DNA of 64,000 nucleotides from Virgibacillus ndiopensis (GTDB lineage Bacteria > Bacillota > Bacilli > Bacillales > Amphibacillaceae): NCBI RefSeq assembly GCF_900187325.1, contig NZ_FZMZ01000005.1:558001-622000 (forward strand), written 5' to 3'. This document shows, piece by piece, positions 53,439 through 62,112 of the stretch. Position 1 is the stretch's first letter. The number at the start of each line of letters is the position of its first letter. The notes beneath the pieces were generated by a model that worked only from the letters and a program-made list of their open reading frames with translations, did not search any database and was not told where the DNA came from. Both the position numbers and the translations under genes were made by a program.

Positions 53439-54382
53439 TCATTGTTCCCCCTTATCCATTGCTTGATCGATAATTGCTTGCTCGTTATCCGATAACTGAA
53501 TCAGTCTAATTGGAGCCAGTCCTATACCATTTTCTTTTACCCCTAATTTAAATTGCTCACCAGTTAGATCATCACCATTCATTAGTTTTTTTACAACATC
53601 GTACAGGGCTACATCTACATTCTTAAGCATTGATGTGACAACAGCCTTTTCTGCTATGTAAAATTGATCACTATCAACACCAAAGGCATAAATTCCTTCT
53701 TTTTGTGCTTCCTTTAAGACTCCAATTCCTGAAAATCCTGCGGCAGGAAAAATAAAATCAGCATCTTTTTCAATTTGCTTGTTAGCAATTGCAGCTCCTT
53801 TTTGATCGTCACCAAAAGTCCCTGTGTATTCTGTCAAAACGGTAGCATCCTTGTTTACGGCTTTAACGCCTTCCTTAAAACCTTGCTCAAAATTCTTAAT
53901 TAATGGTACTTTTTCACCGCCAACGAAACCAACAATATTAGTTTTTTTTTTAAACCGGCAATTAAACCAATTACATAGCTTCCCTCATCTTCTTTAAATG
54001 TAATGGAAATTACATTCTTTTTATCAGAGACTGCATCAACAAGTGCAAATTGTTGTTTAGGATATTTTTCTGCTAATTCATTAACAGCAGGTGCGGCAGT
54101 AAAACCTATCCCAATAACTAAATCATGCCCATCTTTAATCAATTCTTCTAATTTCCCTTTAAAATTTTGCTCCACTGGTTCTCGATAATCAAAAATTATT
54201 CCAAGCTCATCACGGGCTTTTTCTAGTCCACGAAATGCAGAATCATTAAATGAACCATCTCCAAGCCCACTGTCAGAAAGCAATAACCCAACACTAAAAA
54301 CATCTTTTTCAGCTTGTTTTGATTCTCCAGTTGAGCATGCACTTAATAATAGTATTAGCGTAATTATAAGTAAACGTCTCAA
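53439..54382 (-). pseudogene. BMP-family substrate-binding lipoprotein, frameshifted at a poly-A tract
   Basis: Periplasmic-binding-type lipoprotein of the BMP (basic membrane protein/Med) family, which binds nucleosides or related ligands. The N-terminal frame (53900-54382) has a lipobox LLSAC (Cys16) and the family motif DSGLGDGSFNDSAFRGLEKA. The C-terminal frame continues from VGFVGGEKVPLIKNFEQGFK through YTGTFGDDQKGAAIA to 53439. The two frames join at ten A residues on the coding strand (53942-53951); eleven A would restore one open frame of about 315 aa. It may be a true frameshift, slippage-corrected expression, or a sequencing error. It lies 1 nt before the chemoreceptor gene. Confidence 0.85.
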
Positions 54383-54512
54383 TCAATATTCCCCTTTCTT
54401 GTTGTCTAACGACATACATTTATCAATTCCAAATTATATATCGTCACCAACGGGGGTACTATGAAATAAAAAAATAGTTTAAAACTCTTAAAAAATTTAA
54501 AAAGAAATATAA

Positions 54513-54554
54513 AAAGCCATTCAACACTTTTAAAATCAAGCGTTGAATGGCTTT
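54513..54554 (-). terminator. Terminator after the small ypbE-position gene
   Basis: Perfect 13-bp stem AAAGCCATTCAAC / GTTGAATGGCTTT around a 16-nt loop, followed on the minus strand by TTTATATTTCTTTT. Confidence 0.85.
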
Positions 54555-54569
54555 AACTAAATTCAGATA

Positions 54570-54890
54570 TTAAATAACATTCAATAATTCTTCTCCCCAT
54601 ACATAATAAAGTCCGAATAACACGGCTAAAATGATTACAATTACAAGTACTAGTCGCATAAATGGTTTGCTCATTTTCACGTGTGCTCGCGTATTATTTT
54701 TACTATGTACTTCCTTCCTCGGTGGTAGATTTAAAATATCTACCTCTCGGGTCTCTTCTGTTTTTATTTCATTTTCTTCTGTAAAATCGTTAGTCTCTGT
54801 TGATTCTACTAATTCTTCCTGTTGGACTTCATTAACTAATTTACGTAATTCAGAAGCCTGGTCTTCAAGCTCTTTCGTTTTATTACTCAT
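54570..54890 (-). CDS. Small single-pass membrane protein in the ypbE position
   Basis: Protein of 106 aa: an acidic, coiled-coil-like N-terminal region (residues 1-55, many Glu), a basic patch NNTRAHVKMSK before a transmembrane helix at about 79-98, and a short C-terminal tail GEELLNVI. B. subtilis has ypbE at this place, which I recall as a longer protein with a LysM domain; no LysM repeat is present here. I cannot say whether it is a shortened YpbE or unrelated. It follows ypbD by 10 nt. Confidence 0.65.
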   Translation of the reverse strand: MSNKTKELEDQASELRKLVNEVQQEELVESTETNDFTEENEIKTEETREVDILNLPPRKEVHSKNNTRAHVKMSKPFMRLVLVIVIILAVLFGLYYVWGEELLNVI

Positions 54891-54900
54891 TTACAGCACC

Positions 54901-55467
54901 TCATTTTTGAAAACGGATTACCAATCCTAATAAAAAATCAACAATAAAATGGGAAACAATTGTACAATACAAATTCTCGGTTATTTCAAACATGTAACCA
55001 ATATAAAAACTAACAAATATAACAGAAATCAGTAATACCGGCTTCGTTAAATACCGGATATGAACAAGCGCAAATATCGTACTGGCTATTATATAACCAA
55101 AACTTGTTTGAATAACTCCTCTAAACAAAAGCTCTTCTGACAAAGCCACAATTAACGTAATGAAACATATATCTCCAACGGTTCGATTTTTAAATAGTTT
55201 AACATTGATTCCACCATCATCATAGTACCGTTTAGGAAAAATGTAGATTAATAGAAAATCCAATACAACTATTGTCAAACCTGGAATAATTCCATAGTAT
55301 ACGATTTCTTTACTATCTAAATTGAAATAGCTGAACCATTGTGACATCTGATCAAACATAAACAAACTTAACAGCATACTTAATACTAATAATATAACTT
55401 GTGAAATGATTAATTGCTTTTTAAGCTCAAAGTCTGACATGTGTTTGATCAATTCACTTTGCTTCAT
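54901..55467 (-). CDS. ypbD: CPBP-family intramembrane protease YpbD
   Basis: Polytopic membrane protein of 188 aa with the CAAX-protease (Abi/CPBP) motifs: VALSEELLFRGVIQTSFG (EExxxR) near residue 112, FALVHIRY near 138 and IVSHFIVDF near 175. Substrate unknown. The ATG at 55467 lies 5 nt after AGGTGA; the GTG at 55476 is within that site. It overlaps recS by 14 nt. Confidence 0.87.
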   Translation of the reverse strand: MKQSELIKHMSDFELKKQLIISQVILLVLSMLLSLFMFDQMSQWFSYFNLDSKEIVYYGIIPGLTIVVLDFLLIYIFPKRYYDDGGINVKLFKNRTVGDICFITLIVALSEELLFRGVIQTSFGYIIASTIFALVHIRYLTKPVLLISVIFVSFYIGYMFEITENLYCTIVSHFIVDFLLGLVIRFQK

Positions 55468-57001
55468 TACCGTCACCTATTAATAATAATGTTTTTAATT
55501 TTTCTTCCCACGTTCCTAATGGATTGTTTAATTCTACATTTTCCGGTTGCCAATTGAAAAAAGAAAATCCACAATTGCTACAGCATTCATAACTTGGTTG
55601 TCTAACTGTATCTTGAAAACTTTTGAATAAACCCTTTCGTAAACATCCCTTCTCATTTATCCATTCAATCATTTCGTATAGCTTTTTTTCCTTAATGGAA
55701 ATACGCTCTTCAATGAAGTCCTGAATTATACGAAATGATTTTTTCCAGTTTTCCTCATCATAATAAATTGTATTTCCCTTAATAATATCATGTTTTTCAC
55801 ATTGGTAGTGTAAAAATCGCCATTGTATTTCACTAAGTTGAAAAATCTCCCCTAATTGTTCAACTGTCTTTGGAAGCAGCATACCTTCTTTGTATAATTG
55901 TAATAATTTTTGAAACACGTAAGTTAAGTTTTCTGCAGTAGGAAGCTCCTTTTTTATTAATTTGTTTGGCAAGAAATCATCTTTCTTGGAATATAACAGT
56001 AGCGCTACACTAGAATTCCCATCTCTTCCTGCTCTGCCGACCTCCTGAATATAGGACTCAATTTGTGGTGGGAAATGAAAATGCACCACTAATCGAATAT
56101 TTTTCTTATTTATACCCATGCCAAATGCACTCGTGCAACAAATGATGTCTAATTGATTATTCATAAATTGTTGCTGAATGGTTATACGATCCATTTGTTC
56201 CATTCCACCATGATAAAAAGCAATTCGCTGATCTGACAGCTTCCCTTTAAGTATTGCAGCAATCGTTTCGGTTGATTGTCTACTTGAAAAATAGATTAAT
56301 GCAGGAACCCGATAACGGTTAAAGAGCTTAGTTAATACATCTATTTTTTCATTGTCATTGCTCACTTCCTCAATTGAAAAGGTAATATTGTCGCGATCCA
56401 TTGGATAAATATGTTTGATCATGTTCGGTCGTTTTAAAAACGTAACGATATCATTTTGAACATCGTGAGTAGCTGTAGCACTTAATGCTAATATAGTAGG
56501 ATTGTTTAACACTTGTATAATATCACCTAATTTTAAATAATCAGGTCTGAACTCATGGCCCCATTGTGATATACAATGGGCTTCGTCAATCACAAATAAA
56601 CTTACTTGTATCCTTTTTAATTGTGTTATTAGCTCTTGATGCTGTAATAATTCAGGTGATACATAGATTAATTTATAGGTATCCAATTGTGTATAAACCT
56701 GTTTTCTCTCCAGTGGATCGATAAAACTGTTAAGTGCAATAACTGATTTGAACTGGCTAGCTTTTAATTGTTTTACCTGATCAATCATGAGTGATATGAG
56801 TGGTGAGACAACAATCGTTGTTCCAGTAAGTAGTTTAGCAGGAAGCTGGTAGCATAATGATTTGCCTGTACCTGTTGGTAATACGCCCAATACATCATTC
56901 CCCTGTATAATATCCTGAATAATCTCCTTCTGTCCGCTTCGAAACATTGTGTACCCAAACTGCTCATACAAGATTGTTTTCAAAGAGTCCTCTTTGTTCA
57001 T
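55454..57001 (-). CDS. recS: RecQ-family DNA helicase RecS
   Basis: ATP-dependent 3'-5' DNA helicase of 515 aa. Motifs: Walker A LPTGTGKSLCYQLPA (residues 41-55), DEAH in VIDEAHCISQWGHEFRPDY, LALSATATHDVQ, and the arginine motif QEVGRAGRDGNSS. A Cys-rich zinc-like segment YECCSNCGF closes the protein; there is no HRDC domain, as in the short B. subtilis RecS (YpbC). It lies between ypbB and ypbD, the same order as in B. subtilis. Confidence 0.92.
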   Translation of the reverse strand: MNKEDSLKTILYEQFGYTMFRSGQKEIIQDIIQGNDVLGVLPTGTGKSLCYQLPAKLLTGTTIVVSPLISLMIDQVKQLKASQFKSVIALNSFIDPLERKQVYTQLDTYKLIYVSPELLQHQELITQLKRIQVSLFVIDEAHCISQWGHEFRPDYLKLGDIIQVLNNPTILALSATATHDVQNDIVTFLKRPNMIKHIYPMDRDNITFSIEEVSNDNEKIDVLTKLFNRYRVPALIYFSSRQSTETIAAILKGKLSDQRIAFYHGGMEQMDRITIQQQFMNNQLDIICCTSAFGMGINKKNIRLVVHFHFPPQIESYIQEVGRAGRDGNSSVALLLYSKKDDFLPNKLIKKELPTAENLTYVFQKLLQLYKEGMLLPKTVEQLGEIFQLSEIQWRFLHYQCEKHDIIKGNTIYYDEENWKKSFRIIQDFIEERISIKEKKLYEMIEWINEKGCLRKGLFKSFQDTVRQPSYECCSNCGFSFFNWQPENVELNNPLGTWEEKLKTLLLIGDGNEAK

Positions 57002-57006
57002 TTAAA

Positions 57007-58053
57007 TCACCTAAGTTGTTTATATTTATTTACATTAGCTAATACAAGTCGAATTTGAAAATAACTAATTTCGCTATTGACGATTTCTTTTATAGTCTTT
57101 AATGAGGATGAATTAGTTCTTTCTATTGCTTTTATTATTTCTCCCTGTTGTTCTTTTGAAACGTACTGTGCTATTGGAAAAGCTGAATCAAACAACGCAA
57201 TTTCTACAATATGATCGTAAATTGTATTTATCTTTAACTTTCTTATCTGTGCAATATCCTCTACTGTGTATTTCTCATGTAATAAGTTAACTGTTCGCTG
57301 AGCAGAACTTGTAATTAATATTTTGTTTTCGATATCACTGATAATTGAATGTAAGATAGGATATCTCATAAAATCAGAATAAACAGCTGATAAAATACGA
57401 TGAACCATTCTTACCCATACCAGATGTAGATCTGGTAGATTCAAATTGTGGCTCTCTGATAGTTGGTGACTGCTTTTACCATACATTTTATAACCGGATA
57501 ATCGATCGACAAACAAATTTGCTTCTTCATTAGAAAAAGTGCTTAATAGTTGCTGTAATTCAACATATATAGCATTTAAATATGCTGTTTCGTTGGATTT
57601 TATTTTCCTGTAGTAAAGCTTCATCCAATATAACACGGAGGTCTTGTCTATTATTGGAATGAACGAAAAATAGTTCTTTTTACTATTTGTTAGTGTTTGA
57701 ATGAGTAATAATAGACGATCGGAAAAAACAGGTGCAATCGTATGATATTTTATTCCATTAAACATATCGAGTAAAAGTATGTATTCATTATGAAGAAGCC
57801 AATTTTCCCCATTTGTAGTAGGTATAAAATCGTCAGTTAATAAATTTTGCTTTATTAACTGTCGTATTTGTTTATCAATTAATTGTTTCGTTATCGATCT
57901 ATAGATACCATAAAAATTTTTCAATGCATAACTATGAGCATCCTGAACAGTTTGTATGGATTTTTTCCCTTGTAAAAGATGATAGATAGCAGCGAGGGAT
58001 CGTTCGTTTTTTATATTAGAACAGCATTTTAATAGAATTCCATCAAATAACAA
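57007..58053 (-). CDS. ypbB: YpbB-like protein with C-terminal helix-turn-helix
   Basis: Protein of 348 aa. The C-terminal 90 residues (YTVEDIAQIRKLKINTIYDH) form the HTH_40 domain also found fused to some RecQ helicases; the N-terminal part is helical and of unknown role. The start is TTG at 58053 with AGAGGAGG 10 nt upstream. The stop lies 5 nt before recS, so both probably act together in DNA processing; this is inference from linkage. Confidence 0.85.
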   Translation of the reverse strand: MLFDGILLKCCSNIKNERSLAAIYHLLQGKKSIQTVQDAHSYALKNFYGIYRSITKQLIDKQIRQLIKQNLLTDDFIPTTNGENWLLHNEYILLLDMFNGIKYHTIAPVFSDRLLLLIQTLTNSKKNYFSFIPIIDKTSVLYWMKLYYRKIKSNETAYLNAIYVELQQLLSTFSNEEANLFVDRLSGYKMYGKSSHQLSESHNLNLPDLHLVWVRMVHRILSAVYSDFMRYPILHSIISDIENKILITSSAQRTVNLLHEKYTVEDIAQIRKLKINTIYDHIVEIALFDSAFPIAQYVSKEQQGEIIKAIERTNSSSLKTIKEIVNSEISYFQIRLVLANVNKYKQLR

Positions 58054-58148
58054 TTAAAACAAGCCTCCTCTACTCGATATATTTGTGTCTTTTTTTTGAC
58101 TATTCTCTTTTGATCTATCAAGAACCCTTTTATTCACAGTGTCAATTG

Positions 58149-58177
58149 TTGAATTGAATTAAATTCCGCATTACAAT
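58149..58177 (+). promoter_or_regulatory. Sigma-A promoter of fer
   Basis: Plus strand TTGAAT, 17 nt, TACAAT, about 60 nt before the fer ATG. Confidence 0.7.
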
Positions 58178-58216
58178 AGTTTTAGTGACTTATAATAAGT
58201 AATTTAATTTTGGTAA

Positions 58217-58492
<276 letters not shown>

Positions 58493-58498
58493 TAGATA

Positions 58499-58532
58499 GC
58501 TGGTTTCATGATTAGATGGAATCAGCCTTTTT
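58499..58532 (+). terminator. Terminator after fer
   Basis: Stem GCTGGTTTCAT / ATGGAATCAGC (two G-U pairs), loop GATTAG, followed by CTTTTT. It overlaps the 3' end of the convergent XRE gene. Confidence 0.75.
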
Positions 58533-58784
58533 ATGTGCAGCATTTTTAATTACTTCTAGTACATTGCCTCCTAATGTATTTCGTATAATTTCACTGTCTC
58601 GAAATAGTGCACATAATGCTACTATTGTTGTCCAATTTGCATATAATCGTTTCTTTTCTATTTGTACGAGTGTTTTTTTGGATATGCCTAAAACAGATGC
58701 CATCGTATCTTGTGTATAATCGTTCTCTACACGTACTAATTTCATTTTGGTAGAAAGCGAACTTATTATTATTTCTTGATCCAT
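58512..58784 (-). CDS. XRE-family HTH transcriptional regulator
   Basis: DNA-binding protein of about 90 aa. The Cro/CI-type helix-turn-helix covers YTQDTMASVLGISKKTLVQI (about residues 24-43) followed by EKKRLYANWTTIVALCALF. There is no ligand domain, so it is a stand-alone regulator; targets unknown. The ATG at 58784 is used; a TTG at 58802 is an alternative and neither has a strong ribosome site. A good promoter lies at 58832-58860. No phage or toxin partner is beside it. Confidence 0.8.
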   Translation of the reverse strand: MDQEIIISSLSTKMKLVRVENDYTQDTMASVLGISKKTLVQIEKKRLYANWTTIVALCALFRDSEIIRNTLGGNVLEVIKNAAHKKADSI

Positions 58785-58831
58785 TTTGACACCATTCCCC
58801 AATTTATAAATTCCAAAATCCTCTACTTTAT

Positions 58832-58860
58832 ATACTAATTTTCTTTATTAGAAAAGTCAA
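58832..58860 (-). promoter_or_regulatory. Sigma-A promoter of the XRE gene
   Basis: Minus strand TTGACT, 17 nt, TAGTAT, about 48 nt before the ATG. Confidence 0.6.
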
Positions 58861-58967
58861 AAGTAAAAATCAGCTTGTTTATTTAAAAGGCTATTTTCTA
58901 AAAAAATATCGCTTTTTCACATGTTGAATTGTATTTAATAGTTGAAACAAAATACGATGGAACAACA

Positions 58968-59085
58968 ACATGATTTCCGCTCCGGGCAGTTGCGCACCTA
59001 AGGATTGCTGGAGAGCATCCTCGTGCTGTCGCAAACCGGGATCTCACCTACGCCTTTCCTCCCGTAGCGGTCACAGACATAAAAA
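58968..59085 (-). repeat. Dispersed repeat, copy 3 (single arm)
   Basis: Read on the minus strand it contains GACCGCTACGGGAGGAAAGG, GTGAGATCCCGG and GCACGAGGATGCTCTCC, the same modules as the arms at 18988-19105 and 27429-27536. It lies in the gene-free 346-nt gap between the XRE gene and the rsiX terminator. Confidence 0.6.
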
Positions 59086-59123
59086 AATAAATCCACATGC
59101 AATTAATTGCATGTGGATTTATT
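59086..59123 (-). terminator. Terminator after rsiX
   Basis: Near-perfect 38-nt palindrome, arms AATAAATCCACATGC / GCATGTGGATTTATT, with T-runs; 8 nt after the rsiX stop. Confidence 0.85.
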
Positions 59124-59130
59124 GGATGTA

Positions 59131-60345
59131 CTACTTCTCTTCATTTTTTATTGGGTTTACTGCTAACGGTACTTTTATAGCCTCCGTTAAATTATATATT
59201 CCAATCTGATCAATACCTGTATTGTTAAATTTTACAGAATTATATCCATAGCTTTTTGCAGTCATTAATATAGCTTCAATCATTGTATTTTTCTCTTGCA
59301 GCGTGATTGATGTTTCCTTTAATGAATTATCTTCTGCAAAAGTAATGCTAAGCTGATCTCCTGATGATTCATCTACATTAAAGCCAATTTTATTTGGTAT
59401 CGTTTGAAATATACTAAAAGTTTCCTCGTTTTGTTTCATCCCATTTAAAGCAGCTTCAATCTCTGTTTGTTCTTTAAGTGGTATTGGGATTAAAAATTTA
59501 CGTTTATCATCCGACGCCTGATAGAGTTTGTAGCTAGATTTTTGAGCTGGCTTAATCGGTAACTCAGAAATATTGCCAATTTGTCCAAGATCAACTGCCT
59601 GATTGTTATCAGTTTCAAAAACAACCTTTTTGAACCCAAGATGCCTAAACATGGCTGACAACGTATCTTCGAAAATAGTCGCATTTGCAGAGCCGTGATT
59701 CAAAGAAAATCCTTTAGGAAGATTCATTATAACGTGGTTGTTTGTGTAATCAAATTTAAAGGTTGCATCTTTAAACAAATACCCCGATACTCCCCATTCT
59801 TCTGCTTTCAAATAGGTTTCTACTTTATTATAGTAACTTTCCAATTCCTCTGTTTTAGGTATTACAAACGTCACTGGTATCATATATTGTCCTTGCTGGT
59901 CAGATACTGCTGCATGAACGATATCGGACTGGGCATCAATTTCTGTTAGAACTAGATTTTCCGAAGACTTGCTGAACAAGCTCAATTCAGGATTACTTTT
60001 ATCATTTGAAAGTGCCGCGTCTTCTTGTTCATTCATTTTTATGCCTGATTCTCCACTGGATGAACTGGAGTCGGCAGCCTTATTTAAAGATAACTTTTCT
60101 TCATGTCTTTGAAACATTTCATTATTTAAAACAACAGGTATGATAACCAACATAATAGCAACAACCAATGCAGAACTTAAAATAGGTATGAGATAGGTTT
60201 TCTTCTGTTTAATTGAAGTTTTTTCATTTTTCATCTGAGTGGAGATACGCTGGAATATTTCATTTTTATCACGAGAATCTTTTACTTTTGGCATATCTTT
60301 TAGCAAATTAATTACTTGCTTGTCGTTGTTGTAACGTGATTTCAT
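59131..60345 (-). CDS. rsiX: Anti-sigma-X factor RsiX
   Basis: Membrane-bound inhibitor of sigma-X. The 404-aa protein has a cytoplasmic N-terminus (1-48), one transmembrane helix (about 50-72) and a long extracytoplasmic domain after a Ser-rich linker. It shares one base with the sigX stop (TAATG), so both are translated together. It is longer than the B. subtilis protein as I recall it, but layout and partner gene make the call firm. Confidence 0.88.
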   Translation of the reverse strand: MKSRYNNDKQVINLLKDMPKVKDSRDKNEIFQRISTQMKNEKTSIKQKKTYLIPILSSALVVAIMLVIIPVVLNNEMFQRHEEKLSLNKAADSSSSSGESGIKMNEQEDAALSNDKSNPELSLFSKSSENLVLTEIDAQSDIVHAAVSDQQGQYMIPVTFVIPKTEELESYYNKVETYLKAEEWGVSGYLFKDATFKFDYTNNHVIMNLPKGFSLNHGSANATIFEDTLSAMFRHLGFKKVVFETDNNQAVDLGQIGNISELPIKPAQKSSYKLYQASDDKRKFLIPIPLKEQTEIEAALNGMKQNEETFSIFQTIPNKIGFNVDESSGDQLSITFAEDNSLKETSITLQEKNTMIEAILMTAKSYGYNSVKFNNTGIDQIGIYNLTEAIKVPLAVNPIKNEEK

Positions 60346-60878
60346 TACGCATCTCCTCTCTTCTCTTCATTTTCTGTTAATAGCTTTCTCAAAGCCTTTA
60401 AAGCCCTATGTTGTGTTGTTTTTACTTTACTTAGACTAAATCCTAAAATATCTGCAGTTTCTTGAATTGAAAATGAATGTAAGTAACGCAAGATCAATAC
60501 ACTCTTTTGGTCAACTGTACATTTATCTAAATGGTTATATATCTGTGTTATCTCTTCGTTTTTTATCGCTATTTCATCCGGTAAATGATTTTGGTCTTGT
60601 AATAATTCCCCTTTCTCGTGCCAATCAAAGAATTCAGCAATTCGATTCCTTTTTCTTTTTTGTGAACGGAAATAATCTATTGTTGTATGTCTGGCAATCG
60701 AAAATATCCACGTCTTTTCACTGCTATCTCCTTTAAATGTATCAAGTGATTTTAACACCTTAATATAAACTTCTTGAACGAGATCTTCAGCCACTTGTTT
60801 ATTTTTAACCATATAAAATATAAATTGAAATAAATCCTGATGATAACTGTCATATAATTTTTCAAAAATGACCTTCAT
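60345..60878 (-). CDS. sigX: ECF sigma factor SigX
   Basis: Extracytoplasmic-function sigma factor of 177 aa that in B. subtilis controls cell-surface charge genes (dlt, pssA). Region 2 is VAEDLVQEVYIKVLKSLDTF followed by KTWIFSIARHTTIDYFR; region 4 is FSIQETADILGFSLSKVKTT. GGAGG precedes the ATG. Its own promoter carries a perfect sigma-X site. Confidence 0.95.
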   Translation of the reverse strand: MKVIFEKLYDSYHQDLFQFIFYMVKNKQVAEDLVQEVYIKVLKSLDTFKGDSSEKTWIFSIARHTTIDYFRSQKRKRNRIAEFFDWHEKGELLQDQNHLPDEIAIKNEEITQIYNHLDKCTVDQKSVLILRYLHSFSIQETADILGFSLSKVKTTQHRALKALRKLLTENEEKRGDA

Positions 60879-60902
60879 AAAGATCCTCCGTTCATCTATA
60901 TT

Positions 60903-60929
60903 GTCGTCTGCGCTCGTTAAAATGTTACA
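60903..60929 (-). promoter_or_regulatory. Sigma-X autoregulatory promoter of sigX-rsiX
   Basis: Minus strand TGTAAC, 17 nt, CGAC, exactly the sigma-X consensus. It gives a leader of roughly 20 nt before the sigX start. Confidence 0.8.
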
Positions 60930-60954
60930 TTATATAATAACTATAAAGAAAAAA

Positions 60955-60993
60955 ATACAAAATACCAACCTTAATTTAGTTGGTATTTTGTAT
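60955..60993 (-). terminator. Terminator after the ECF S-component gene
   Basis: Perfect 15-bp stem ATACAAAATACCAAC / GTTGGTATTTTGTAT with a 9-nt loop, followed on the minus strand by TTTTTTTC. It overlaps the last codons of the gene. Confidence 0.85.
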
Positions 60994-61494
60994 AGTGAAT
61001 CGGTTATTAGCATATTTTTTGAAGAAATGGGATATGACAGGATACAACAAAACCATAAATACACCATTCCCTATTGCATGATAGCTATCAAACGGTAACC
61101 CAGCTAGGTAATATGCAAAGAAATTTCCTCCTGCTATGGAATAAGTGGTTAACGAAATAACAAATCCATAAAAATAACCACTAAACACAGCAAAAACCAC
61201 AATTATAAATAACGGTACGTTCTTAAAAAATTTACCTAAAAGACCGCTAAAAATTCCTATTAATCCCCACGAAACTACCTGCCAAACAGTCCAAATTCCC
61301 ATTCCTAGTAACATATTAGACAAAAATGTCGTTAAGAAAGTTAATACTATCGAGGCAACAGGTCCTAATATGAAACCGCATATAATAATTAACGATGTAA
61401 CTGGTTGAACATTTGGAAGAAATGCGAATGCAGATCTTCCTACTACAGCAAGTGCTGCCAGTAACGCAAGTAATGTTAATTTATATGTATTCAC
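60976..61494 (-). CDS. ECF transporter S component, probably for cobalamin or a precursor
   Basis: Membrane protein of 172 aa with five to six transmembrane helices (about 5-25, 33-60, 66-84, 92-118, 126-160), the size and layout of substrate-binding S components of energy-coupling-factor vitamin transporters. Visible stretches are FAFLPNVQPVTSLIIICGF and PFDSYHAIGNGVFMVLLYPV. It lies 5 nt after a DUF4430 lipoprotein under a cobalamin riboswitch, so cobalamin or a related corrinoid/base is the likely substrate (inference). No EcfA/EcfT genes are in the window; it would use the shared energising module. Confidence 0.85.
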   Translation of the reverse strand: MNTYKLTLLALLAALAVVGRSAFAFLPNVQPVTSLIIICGFILGPVASIVLTFLTTFLSNMLLGMGIWTVWQVVSWGLIGIFSGLLGKFFKNVPLFIIVVFAVFSGYFYGFVISLTTYSIAGGNFFAYYLAGLPFDSYHAIGNGVFMVLLYPVISHFFKKYANNRFTIQNTN

Positions 61495-61499
61495 TTACA

Positions 61500-61943
61500 T
61501 CATTCCCATGCCTGTAAATCAAAACTAACCTTATCCCCTGGTGATAATGTTATTTCTTTAGCACCCTTTGTCGCCATTTCATCGTTGACGAAGAACATCC
61601 AAGATTTTTGTTCTCCTTCTTTCGGGGCAACTCCATTAATAGACGTAATAAATCCACCATCAAAATCAGTTTCAATTTCGAAGTTTTCTTTCATAACATC
61701 CATTAAAATAGCACCTTCTTCAATTGCTATCTTTTTTTCAGTGATAAATTCAGCTTCTTTATCCTTTGAAATTGTTATTGTTACAACTTCTTGATTTTCC
61801 TCGTTTTTAACTTCATTACCACCACTTTGTTCCGTTTGACCATTGGTTGTAGCTTCTGAATTACTTTCATCATCTGAACTACATCCTACTAATAGACCAA
61901 TAATTAAAAGTAAAGAGCCTAATCGTAACAAAATTTTATTCAT
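61500..61943 (-). CDS. DUF4430-domain lipoprotein, candidate cobalamin binder
   Basis: Lipoprotein of 147 aa: signal peptide with lipobox LLVGC (Cys21), a low-complexity Ser/Glu/Asn linker (22-52) and one DUF4430 domain (about 65-147) ending KSWMFFVNDEMATKGAKEIT and a GDKVSFDLQAWE tail. DUF4430 is related to the C-terminal domain of animal transcobalamin, so a role in capturing cobalamin outside the membrane is plausible. It is the first gene behind the cobalamin riboswitch and is followed by the S component. Confidence 0.85.
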   Translation of the reverse strand: MNKILLRLGSLLLIIGLLVGCSSDDESNSEATTNGQTEQSGGNEVKNEENQEVVTITISKDKEAEFITEKKIAIEEGAILMDVMKENFEIETDFDGGFITSINGVAPKEGEQKSWMFFVNDEMATKGAKEITLSPGDKVSFDLQAWE

Positions 61944-61996
61944 CCCAAAAACCTCCAGATAATTTTTTTGGAGGGTCGTTTGAACAACCTAAAAAA

Positions 61997-62020
61997 GCTA
62001 ACTCTTCAAATAGAGCTAGC
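61997..62020 (-). terminator. Riboswitch expression-platform terminator
   Basis: Minus strand stem GCTAGCTCT / AGAGTTAGC with a 6-nt loop followed by TTTTTTAGG, between the riboswitch aptamer and the DUF4430 gene. This would switch transcription off when ligand is bound. Confidence 0.75.
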
Positions 62021-62112
62021 TAAAAAAGACAATCGAAACATTAAAAAAGTCCATTATGATGTATCGGTTATCTCAATTGCTCATACCCTCGAAGCATTGA
62101 AACAGTTGAATA

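Noticed and set aside
53439-54382. Two separate genes for a short BMP protein and a short lipoprotein
   Set aside because: The sequence between the two frames encodes the missing middle of one BMP protein; a single base at the A10 tract explains the split.
58512-58802. Toxin-antitoxin or phage-repressor module around the XRE gene
   Set aside because: The regulator is alone; its neighbours are fer and the sigX-rsiX operon, with only a repeat between.
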